Shown here: piece by piece, positions 54,740-64,000 of the stretch
How positions within the stretch are numbered: position 1 is the stretch's first letter
Layout: each line of letters opens with the position of its first letter
Assembly (NCBI GenBank): GCA_047967505.1
Contig: CM106541.1
Direction: 5' to 3' (one strand)
Source of the DNA: Dipteris shenzhenensis
Lineage: Eukaryota > Polypodiophyta > Polypodiopsida > Gleicheniales
DNA: 64,000 nucleotides
The notes under the pieces: model-generated
Seen by the model: only the letters and a program-made list of their open reading frames with translations
The model's database searches: none
What the model was told of the DNA's origin: nothing
Position numbers and translations under genes: made by a program

Positions 54740-54865
54740 GGTTTGTTTTTAGTCTGATTGACTTGTAGTTAATATATCTATATTCTCTCTTTCTCGGTTT
54801 GTTTTCAGTCTGATTGACTTGTAGTTAGTATATCTATATTCTCTCTCTCTCTCTCTCTCATGAAC
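54740..54865. repeat. 56-bp tandem duplication followed by (CT)n
   Basis: Two near-identical units start GGTTTGTTTT at 54740 and 54796 and contain AGTCTGATTGACTTGTAGTT. A CT run follows at 54838-54860. Confidence 0.9.
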
Positions 54866-54969
54866 TATCTTGGTGAAAATTTACTTCAGCTTTGTGCATT
54901 AAATGCATGGTGAATATCTCTCACACATCCTTTATATGTAGGCATTCCAAAGTAGAACTTTTCTAGATC

Positions 54970-55300
54970 ATGATTGGACCAAAGCTAGGTCCAAACTTTA
55001 AAGAGGTGGTCAATCAAGACTTGTAACTTCGTATTGCTACTGATTGGACCAAATGTAGGTCGAAATTTAGAGAGTTGGTCAATGCTAAAGCCAATCCCTC
55101 TCACAAAGTCACCAAGGGGATGAGGCAGCTAGAATGTTGTCTATCAACGTGGGATTGTAGGAAAAGAAGGGGATAAGGTCTAGTTTGTGGGATTACTCTA
55201 GCTAAAACCACTACTCATGAATCCCATTGCACGAAGGAGATGGGCCTAGCTAGAGTGTTGTATACCAATGTGGGAGTGTAGGAAAAGAAGGGGATAGGCT
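54970..55300. repeat. Two short tandem duplications
   Basis: TGATTGGACCAAA..TAGGTC occurs at about 54972 and 55039. A second unit with GTAGGAAAAGAAGGGGATA occurs at about 55157 and 55278, period about 121 bp, in each case after a TAGCTAGA.TGTTGT block. Confidence 0.75.
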
Positions 55301-55960
55301 TTGGTTGTTTTTCCAGCAAAGGGCTAAGCTATTGACATGCCAAACCCAATGGATAGAATATTTATGCCAAGGACATTAGAAGGATAGCTTAGGGTTTAGG
55401 GTTTAGGGTTTAGGATAGCTATTGGCATAAATATTCTATCCATTGGGTTTGGCATGTCAATATCCATTGGGTTTGGCATGTCAATAGCTTAGCCCTTTGC
55501 TGGATAGATAGCTTAGGGTTTAGGGTTTACTATAGCTATTGGCATAAATATTCTATCCATTGGGTTCGGCACGTGAATATACATTGGGTTTGGCATGTCA
55601 ATAACTTAGCCCTTTGCTGGATATCCTTCTAATATCCTTGGCATAAATATTCTATCCATTGGGTTTGGCATGTCAATAGCTTAGCCCTTTGCTGGAAAAA
55701 TAACAAGAGCCTAGTCCTTCTAATATCCTTGGCATAAATATTCTATCCATTGGGTTTGGCATGTCAATAGCTTAGCCATTTGCTGGAAAAACAACCAGAG
55801 CCTATCCCCTTCTTTTCTTACACTCCCACATTAGTAGACAACACTGTAGCTAAAATTGCTCTATCAAATCCCATTGCACCTCCTAGAGTAGGTATCCTTG
55901 GCATGAATATTCTAGCCATTGGGTTTGGTATGTTAATAGCTAAGTCCTTTGCTGACAATC
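55245..55960. repeat. Fold-back cluster with tandem units and TTTAGGG motifs
   Basis: A left arm (about 55250-55375) contains GTAGGAAAAGAAGGGGATA, CCAGCAAAGGGCTAAGC and ACCCAATGGATAGAATATTT. It is the inverse of a right arm at about 55715-55855. Between and beyond them the unit TTGGCATAAATATTCTATCC plus GGGTTTGGCATGTCAATAGC is repeated about five times in direct orientation, the last (55895) diverged. Three consecutive TTTAGGG motifs lie at about 55392-55413 and two more near 55517-55530. It has no coding potential. Confidence 0.85.
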
Positions 55961-57706
55961 CATGACCTTGGTCTCTACAAAGAAAAGAATCACATCAAGA
56001 TCTAGTGCTAAAGGGGGACTCTCAGTAGAGCACACCATCATCTACCATCCTAAAGAACGAGGGAAGTATGGCAACGACTGCACTCCTAAGGAAAAACCTT
56101 GGTCGCTAAAAACTATCACTGCTTGTATGCAAGAGCCTCATCATTAGTGAAAGGTCTATTCTTAGTTTCATCGTTGGAACATCACTATTGAGATGGTCTA
56201 TTCTTAACCTCTAAGCCTCTAGAATAGTAACACTGATCTATGCAATTTGTCAATCGACCCCTCTCAAATGTGGAAGTAATCTCTCATTCAAGGTAGTTAC
56301 ATGATTTTACTCCATGACTCCAAAGATATATCTAGGGCCATCATCCAATTGTGCCCACCCATGTGCTTATGGGACCACAATAATTCCTCCTTTGAGGGGC
56401 AAATAGCCATTTTGCCAAGCCACAACTATCGCTTGATCTTCTCTCTACATTGTGGACTAGGTTGGGATAATCATATTTTAAGGCACTCCACACTCTTATC
56501 TAGTGTGGATCATAAAAAATTTCATTAATAAAAAAGATCACAAGTCCTCTATGTGTGGCGGTGTTTGTAAGGAGGCCATGGTATGATAGAAGCTTTCATG
56601 GATAAGGCATGGAGTAAGGCAACAAATGATAAGCTTGCCTGGTAGGTCTTTGCTTTGCACATCCAAATTAATGATACCTAGGAAACAATCATTGTTTGCA
56701 AGTGATGTAGGCACAGGTGTTATGGGTGCCGTCGACGCTACAAGTTATAGACCGATTGCCTAAGCTACCTATGCATCCCTGATGAATGCATGAGCAAGAT
56801 AGGCAATTCCTAATACAACATGTTTTACCATATCCAAGAAAGATATACTGATGAGACTAGTAAGAAACTCCATATGAAGAGATGAGTTCCTATCATGTCC
56901 TGCCCTATATCATATGTCATGTGCTAGGCATGAGTAACCAAAACTCTATATGGGCCAGAGTAGGGTCCCATCTAGAGCTACGGTGTCTTTGGAACATGTT
57001 TGAGATCTGCTAACATCCTCTACTTCTTTTGTGGGATGAACTTGTGGGCGGCAAAAGGTAGCTTAACATTGGGATGCCACAGTAATGGTACCTTTGATGG
57101 CATGATTGCTTGTTGGGATTGCTTCTAGCCTCCTATGACCCTGGATGCCTAAAAGTCAAGGTCTCGGCCCCAACATCTCCCATTGACTTCTTCTTTGCTA
57201 CTTGAGATTATGTCCTAGTGGGGTGACCTCGTGTACAAAGAGTGTGGTGCATTTTTGGTCCAGATAGTTAATGACTTTGCTTATATTTGTGTATCCACAA
57301 GTGATATCTCCCTTGGATCCCATAATACTTAGGGCGTCACATCAAGACATGCCTTTTGTTGGTCGTCACCCCCTGTATATCACAAAGGGTGCAAAGCCTC
57401 AAATCTCTATGGTTCGTGTGGCTGCAATCCGACAAGCTGATGGATGAAGCTATCCTCACTAGGGTAGAGGGAATGCTCTCTTTAGAGGGCCATCTTGGTC
57501 CCACGTACCTATGTGGGAGATATCCATGTCCTATGGATGTATACATACCATAAATAATCCCAGAGGAGTGACGAGTCTTGTGCTCTCTCAGGTGTAGAAA
57601 GGGGCATCTAGTCCATGGTAGTCTTTACTAGTTTGCATCCACAGTTGAAATAGCTGACTTAGTCCAGGTAGGTAATTATTTGGAATGAGACATCTATGTA
57701 CAGCCC
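55961..57706. other. Region without recognised gene
   Basis: Short plus-strand ORFs (55962-56147, 56301-56528, 57356-57553) show no known domain. Codon-level conservation cannot be judged from one sequence. Nothing else was recognised. Confidence 0.4.
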
Positions 57707-57801
57707 GGATAGAATATGGTCATCTGGTTCATCTACCGTGTCGCTCCTCTACATCCAGGAGAATCGACATAGTAGATGAACCAGACGACCATATTCTATC
57801 C
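57707..57801. repeat. 95-bp near-perfect inverted repeat (hairpin)
   Basis: The arms are 57707-57743 and 57765-57801, 37 bp each with three mismatches. They begin GGATAGAATATGGTC and end GACCATATTCTATCC. The 21-base loop has inner pairing CTCCT/AGGAG, so the stem can extend to about 42 pairs. It could be a small-RNA precursor, a tiny fold-back element or a recombination footprint. Confidence 0.9.
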
Positions 57802-58779
57802 GACTTTTGACCAGAGAGTTTAGATGAATATACAGCAGCGCACCCCTATGGGGCAAATGGGGCAATACAAAGACCAGACTCCAATTTTATAGGACCCTAG
57901 ACATGACACTCTACAGAAGCTACATGATAAACTGATGAGAAACGACTGTCATGTGTGGAGTCTCCCAACTACAGAGAGGAGCACGGAGCCCCAGACAAGA
58001 AGAAGAGGCCTGAAGTGCTGAACTTGTAGGTATAGGTGTGCCACACTGCCTCTATGCCTTCACCTGCCAAGCCACTGCAATTCCGTTGGTTTGCCATGCT
58101 GGAGCATTGACCATGCAATGTCAAATGGATACCATGCCTTCGTTGGCCAACCGCTAGTGACCCTCTCACAAGCCACAAAAGAAACTGCCTCACGATACCT
58201 CACGACCAACCAATCACAACACATGATTTAAGCACCGTGCGGACTCAACTCGCTTGTACACAGCCATGACTATCCATACAATGTTGTGTGGCAATATTCA
58301 AGGCTTGGAGTCATCCAATGAGGCGAAGCCCAAGAACTTTTTTGCACTGATTCATCTTACCAATATTTTGAGATACAGACCTTTTAGGCAACTTTCTTGT
58401 GTTTTTGATTCTGTAAAAAGGAGTGTTGTGTCATGAACTTGTAAGGAGGAGCGATTTTTAGCTGCTTGTAAATATGTGTAATAGAATGGCAGGATAGCTA
58501 CCATATTTGTGATCTAGGAAGTGGTCAAAGTCGTATTGGTAATATGTGGAAGGCGTGTTCCTCTTCCATGAGTACACGCACTGTGGCCAAGTGATCAATT
58601 GTACTTTGTACATTTGACTATCTCTGTCTGCATGTTCTGAAGGTCGGCTGCCTTGCCATTGCCATCTCATGGAGCCCTATCTCGACATCTTGAATGGTAA
58701 AAATATTGTTTGATATCCGGTGTCAGCGTGCCTGGCTTATCTAAAGGACCCAGAGGACGCAATTGAAATCACCGAGTAC
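57802..58779. other. Region without recognised gene
   Basis: Only short ORFs on both strands without known domains. No repeat or RNA gene was recognised. Confidence 0.4.
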
Positions 58780-60030
58780 AGAGAATATTAACCTAGTTCA
58801 TCTTCTTAATGTTGCTTTTCAACATGGCAAGCCAGCTACCTTCATGAAATAACCTCTAGATTAGTGCACCTGCGTAACTCTGACCCCTTACTCAAGTCGG
58901 TGTTGCCAAGCCCCTCATATTCTGATCATGAGTATCCAACCTCATCATCATCACCTCCCTGGTGATAACTACGTTCTCAGCTCCACTAACTAAGCAACAC
59001 AGGCTGTCCTTCAGCCTCACAAAGAATTTGGATCCGCTCTCTAGGTTTGACATGAAACTGGTCGCACCCTGATCGGCACACCTAATCTCAGGGCTGCTAG
59101 GAGCGATCACTAAGAAAGTTTTTGTTGTTATCACGTGCTCTTTGTTGAGCTGGTGCTCCTCCTCTTTGCTTTTGATTGGCCTTCCTCCTGTTATAATGTG
59201 TACAGCATTATCTTGGTAGAAGCATTTATTCTTTCTCTTGCTCCCACTATCTCAAGAGTCTCCATGCTCCTCTAAAGAAGTCCCCTCAATGTCCTCTTGG
59301 GCTTGCCCTTGCTGGGCTTACCCCTGCAATTTGCCTTCCCTTTACCTGAAGTTACCTGAAGCAACTAAGCTCCATCTCCATTGTACATCTTCTCCATAGC
59401 TTCCCCATGCAAACACAACAGCCCTATCTCCTCGAATGTGAGTGGCTTAGTTCACTCTACTGTTGTCACAGAAAGTGATGAACCCTCTGGAGCGCTTGGG
59501 AAACATATTTAGAATTAGCTTGGCTGACTTTGACACCGGCCCCTATCAAATATCTACACCATTTTGTCCAATCCAAAATGAAGTGTCACCAATATCAAGA
59601 TGACAAAAAGTCCCTCAAGCCAAGAACTACTCAACAATTAAGGTCAACCAGGACTCCAAAGAAAATACTGCAATTCGACAAAATTGAAAAAGGAAATGGT
59701 CACTCTATGCAATCTGTTACAATCTAAACCACCCAAGACAAAATCTATCTGGATACTAGTTCGTGTCAACCTCTTGGACAACTGCAGCTAGTTGATCCCT
59801 GGCCACCTTCAAATTCGTGACTTGGTAATGCAGAGACTCTCCTTCCTCAATTCTCATGGTGAACAATTGATTCTGGACTGATACAATCCTGTTTGTCACG
59901 TACAGGTCCCTATGGATGGTCCATGCTTCCAGCGGATTGTCCACCAACTGATTGTGAGGGATCACTCCATCTGAGGTAGTTACAACGATCACGGACAATG
60001 CCTTGGAATGTTTGTCCTCCTACTCTTCGA
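58780..60030 (-). pseudogene. Decayed Ty1/copia gag-protease fragment
   Basis: Minus-strand frames read PLEAWTIHRDLYVTNRIVSV and QNQLFTMRIEEGESLHYQV (59998-59756, copia Gag). A degenerate zinc knuckle follows near 59225 (KCFYQDNAVHIITGG, where the second and last Cys are Gln and Gly at the right spacing). EEEHQLNKEHV comes next, then the protease-like DQGATSFMSN in the 58892-59134 ORF. No LTR was found and several stops are present. It is unrelated in detail to the copia element at 26763-32295. Confidence 0.7.
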
Positions 60031-60308
60031 CCTTTTACTGGGTTTGCAAGTGTTGCTACCTTCCTATTGCATGCAATGTGACATGAATGACCACCAGGTG
60101 TCTCCGTCTTGGTACAGGCCGAAATGCTCACAACAGGCAGACAGCCCCCTGACCTATCAGCCATGTAGCAGGCCACCCTAGGTATCTTGACACCCAACCT
60201 AATGAGGCCCTGCCGACCCTGCATAACAGCTGACCTGGTCTATTAATAGCCCAACCCCACCTGTGGTGGTAATCTGGCCCCATGTCGGATCCTTTCCAGG
60301 GCCCATTG

Positions 60309-60850
60309 GCATCCACAACCTGCCCATAAGATGGGACCTTCCAGCCTCACATGACTGGGTCTTCATAGCTGCCATGTGGCAGCCAGGATCTTGCAGATCT
60401 GCTGTGTACATGGCAGCCATGATTGCTGAACACATGCAGCCAGGTTTCTGCCCACATGGTAGCCAATGTAGGCTCCAGATCTGCCCTTGCAGCTGGCTCT
60501 TTTTCAGCCTCAAGAGAATCCTCTCATGCCTTAAGGTGGGCCACCATCATTCCCCCTTGTCCTCCGCAACCTGCCCTTTTGGCATCTGCAACCTGCCCAT
60601 AAGAGGGGCTTTCCAGCCTCCCATGACTGGGTCTTATAGGTGCCCATGTGTCTTATAGGTGCCCATGTGGTGGCCACGATCTTCCAGATCTTCTGTGCAC
60701 ATGGCAGCTCATGATTGCTGAACACATGCAGCCAGGTCGCTGCCCACATGGTAGCCAATGTACGCTCCAGATCTGTTCCTGCAGCTGGCTCTTTCTCAGC
60801 CTCGCAACAGTCCTCTCATGCCTTAAGATGGGCCACCATCATGGCATAGT
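60309..60850. repeat. Tandem duplication, 273-bp period
   Basis: Copy 1 starts at 60309 and copy 2 at 60582, both with CAACCTGCCCATAAGA.GGG. They share GATTGCTGAACACATGCAGC, TGCCCACATGGTAGCCAATG and CTCTCATGCCTTAAG. Copy 2 contains its own small duplication (GTCTTATAGGTGCCCATGTG twice, at 60631-60671). ORFs across it on both strands have no known domain. Confidence 0.9.
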
Positions 60851-61136
60851 AATTGCGAGTGTCACTCCCTTTTGTCCTCCTCGCAAGGGGCTGACATGGG
60901 AGAGGGGGGAGTTGATCCTCATGGTCTGACAGACTATTAATCATATGGTCAGGATCCATTTTCAAAATTTCTCAACTTCCAAAATTTTCTCAACTTCCAA
61001 AAATCATGTGGTAGGATACCAATTGCAAGGCATGGAGTTACAAAATTTGATGAATCACAGAGATCTCTCCCAAAAGTGGGGGAAACCTCTCCCAATCTAG
61101 AAGTGCAAAGTACAACACCAGTCTATCTCTAGAATC
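60851..61136. other. Short unassigned spacer
   Basis: It contains a small duplication (CTCAACTTCCAAAA twice at about 60970-61000) and nothing else recognised. Confidence 0.4.
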
Positions 61137-61167
<31 letters not shown>

Positions 61168-61190
61168 TAGAGAGAGAGAGAGAGAGAGAG
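61137..61190. repeat. (AG)n microsatellite with ATAG interruption
   Basis: An AG run interrupted by ATAGATAG at about 61162-61170. ORFs across it (Ser-Leu repeats) are artefacts. Confidence 0.95.
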
Positions 61191-62618
61191 TTTTCCAAAA
61201 ACTGTGGTTACTTCTGAAAAGTAGCTTTTCCCAAAGAGGCGATCCTCTGATCGAAAACCTCTTTCTATAAATAAAGTAGCTTTCCTCAAAAAGTTCCCTA
61301 CCAAACAAACACAAACCAGCAGTAAGTAATGTCAAAAGATAGCTTTTGCCACGCTTTTTCTCCTTTACAAATCTTTGAGAGACGTCTATTTGCAAAATTC
61401 CATCGTTTGAGGCCCTAGAACAACCTTGCATTATCGAACACCAAACCCATGCCCAATAAACTGTCCAAAACAATTTTCTGTAAACCATTGATTCATGCAA
61501 AATATATATAAACAATATTCTTCTCTAAGAGATCTAAAATCTCTTACAAGGCACGTAGTTATAGAGAACGAGGACCGAGAGGGCAGAAATGGAGGAGAGG
61601 GCTGGGGGGGAGAAGAACAAAGAGGAAGGGCAACATTGGTGGAGGGCAAACCAGCAAAGGCAGGAAGGCTGAGTAAAAGGGGGACTAGTAGGTAGGTCTG
61701 AGGGTAGTGGGAAGCTAGGCAAGTAGCAGCTCATCTTTAACCTATTAACCACGGACACGAGAAAAAAAAAGAGAGGACACATGGCAGCTTGGAGGAGAAG
61801 AGCCTGCCACGTGTCACAAAGAAGGAGCTCTTGGATGGAGGCTTGGAGAGGGGAGGAGGTGGAAAGACAAGAGGCAGGCGCTTCGGGCAGAACTGTTAAT
61901 AAGCTCACCATGCACATTAAATGAGCAGGCCAAGAGAGTCACCGCCTAGAGAAAAGTCAATCATGCTATATTGTTGGGGGCTGGCATGAAGCCTATTGTT
62001 ATGCTCAGATTATCTCTGTAGCCCAGAAAGGGGAAAATTGGGCTGATAGGTGGAGAGTTGACTCTTCTCTTCCAAAAGGACTTTGGATAGTTACACAGAG
62101 ATATGAACTTCCCAGCATCCAGATGGCCTAGCATTACAAACCAAAAAAATCAGAAGGCTCTGGTAAGGTTTAAATTCATTATATTTGCAAGCAAAATTAC
62201 ATTCCGCTGTGATTACATTTACAGATGAAAGCTTGAGTCTACCGTCATACAAGCAATATGCCCTAACTTCAGGAATTGATTTCATTACATTTGCAAGCAA
62301 TAGAAGATTCTAGAGAACATAGCTTCTATACCCAATAAAGAGGTATTGACAAAAGACCCCTCTTTGTAAAAACAGTTTGTAACATAATCAATGCAGGGCA
62401 AAGAGTATATGCAAGAAATGTGATGATGAAGACCAGTCATTTGTTCTAAATTTTTTTTCATTCATCTTTATTTTCTACGTCCTCAAATTTTACCTGCAGC
62501 AGTAATTGGAAAACATATTCATCATTGCCTTTCAAACAAGTTGAATGACGAGAATCATTCATAAGGCCTGCCTGAAATTGAAAAAGAAAACAAATTGGAT
62601 GCATAGCGGGCTGAAAAC
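61191..62618. other. Region without recognised gene
   Basis: Short ORFs only (for example 61534-61917 minus, low complexity Ser/Pro/Leu). A purine-rich stretch lies at 61565-61630. No domain or RNA gene was recognised. Confidence 0.4.
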
Positions 62619-62751
62619 GCAGAGAGAGAGAGAGAGGGGGGGGGCGGGGGGGGAGATGAATGGGAGAGCGGGGGGGGGTGGGGGGGGGGAGAGAGTGGGT
62701 GGGGGGGAGAGAGAGAGTGGGGGGGGGGGGAGAGAGAGAGAGAGAGAGATT
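62619..62751. repeat. G-run and GA tract
   Basis: Runs of 4-11 G alternate with GA repeats over about 130 bp (for example G9TG9 near 62675-62690). The plus strand has many GGG runs with short loops, so a G-quadruplex is possible. Pro/Ser-rich minus ORFs here are artefacts. Confidence 0.9.
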
Positions 62752-64000
62752 CTAGGGTAGAAAATAGAAAGTGAAAGTTGGTGAATGTCATTCACTGGGC
62801 TTGTCCAAAATAGAAAGAAGAGAAAAACAGGGAGGAAATGGTGGAGATCACGTGGTCCCAACCAATCACAAAAAAAGTAATGAAAAATGAATTTTCCCTT
62901 CCGCAAGGGAGGGTGCCTTTACTAAGGCCTTCCCTAGAGGGCAGGCCAACAAAACAAACCCACAGACACACAAGTAATGCTTTAGCTAGTAACTATTTTA
63001 AAACACACACCTAATCATCCTTTCAGATTCCTTCAAAAGCTTTCTTCAGAATGACATATTTTGAACTTGAAATCCCTCTATTTCTACTGGTGTGGGAAGA
63101 TGATAATGCTTGCATTCATGCACACCAACCAGTCATCTCACACAATCTACAATGTAGAGGCTGTAAACCCGCAGTCACACAAGTGAATGCACACAAGCAT
63201 GCATGCACAACACTAATCCTCTGATCTACAATGTTCGTTTTGTAATTTGTGCCGGCACATACAAGAGTGCACGTGTGCACAGCACTGCATGCAATGTCAT
63301 GATAGATTCAATCAAACCTACATCTAAAGCATCTGCCCATCAGAGCTCAAGGTCCAATTACATGCTCCAATTACCAATGAAGCATTGCCCACTTCCCAAG
63401 TGGATGGAAGGCACGATCGCCTGCCTACATCTGGAAAGGCTATTGCCCAAGTGATTATCCCAGTTTCCAGAAAAAATTGCATTTTCTCCTTCGAATCGCC
63501 ACCTTGTTGACAACCACATACTAGCAGGATCTCTAGGTCATACAAAAAGAATATACCTTCATAAGACTAGAGTATACCCAACCTTACAAATTAAAATTTT
63601 TATAGAACAAGCGAAGAACAAAGGAAAGGGAGTTTGTAAATGACTTTAAGAAAAAAATTGAGTAAATGAGAAAAATAAAATTAATAATAACTCGGTAAGC
63701 AAAGCTACGCTTATGTTCTCATCAGTACACAAGCATAATCTGCCAGCTGTGTTTTGAAACTTTCATACTTAATCTTACTTTTTTCGAAAAAGATGCATTT
63801 TTCTCTGATAGTACGTTGATGGCTGTGTTGTGCCTCCTGTAATGGCTTTGTGGCCCTCACAGCAAGGGAATTTCACATGACGAGGAAACTTGTCAGTACT
63901 GGAGGAGGCTAAGAAATTGCAATGTTTGTTGTGTGGCGCCTTTAAGATATACATCATGTGATGTGCATGCAGCACGAAACATGACATCCAGTCTACGTGA
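62752..64000. other. Region without recognised gene
   Basis: Short ORFs (63203-63454 plus, 63324-63545 minus, 63775-63987 minus) show no known domain. No repeat boundary or RNA gene was seen. Confidence 0.4.

Noticed and set aside
60263-60758. ORFs on both strands across the 273-bp duplication
   Set aside because: The frames arise from the duplicated sequence, with no start context or domain support.
62545-62906. Overlapping ORFs rich in Gly/Arg/Glu or Ser/Pro/Leu
   Set aside because: They are produced by the G-run and GA tract.

Overview
The window looks like nuclear DNA of a land plant with a large, repeat-rich genome. A gymnosperm or fern-like plant is my guess, but the lineage cannot be fixed from the sequence alone. 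The evidence is plant-type LTR retrotransposons (initiator-Met and Asp-like tRNA primer sites), L1-type LINEs, one PLS-class pentatricopeptide repeat (PPR) gene, interstitial TTTAGGG motifs and many decayed duplications. Only one region looks like an ordinary host gene: a 789-codon PPR ORF at 41837-44206.

Positions 3100-41400 are a nested transposon pile. Its base is two LINEs of one family lying tail to tail, a plus copy (about 3105-5088, 6645-6997, 26305-26688) and a minus copy (about 26733-26757, 32301-33601, 37390-41400). They are separated by about 40 bp. A decayed, rearranged Ty3/gypsy piece (5089-6640) lies in the plus LINE. A very large Ty3/gypsy element of the Athila/Tat type (6998-26299) is inserted in the LINE's C-terminal zinc-binding region with a perfect 5-bp target duplication (GTTCT). 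It carries a 2.1-kb non-autonomous LTR element (20994-23114, duplication CTCCT) that encodes only a small zinc-knuckle protein. A nearly complete Ty1/copia element on the minus strand (26763-32295, duplication GGGAA) sits in the minus LINE's 3' tail. A LINE-like element with an ORF1 and an endonuclease but no reverse transcriptase (33602-37379) splits the minus LINE's ORF2. Where the sites can be compared, the LINE or ORF reads through once the insertion is removed.

The big gypsy element is the most unusual object. Besides gag-PR-RT-RNaseH-INT it has a second retropepsin-like domain downstream of integrase. It has a degenerate repeat with a strict 25-26-bp period on both sides of its coding region. 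It also has a conserved TATA box about 120 nt before an unrecognised extra ORF region of nearly 4 kb that includes a coiled coil. An older relative at 5089-6640 keeps the array, TATA box and ORF start.

Right of the PPR gene, 45586-47930 is a decayed second gypsy pol and 58780-60030 a decayed copia gag-protease on the minus strand. The rest is AT-rich DNA with tandem duplications, a fold-back cluster with telomere-type motifs (55245-55960), a 95-bp near-perfect hairpin (57707-57801), GA microsatellites and a G-run tract (62619-62750). I found no rRNA, tRNA or CRISPR features.
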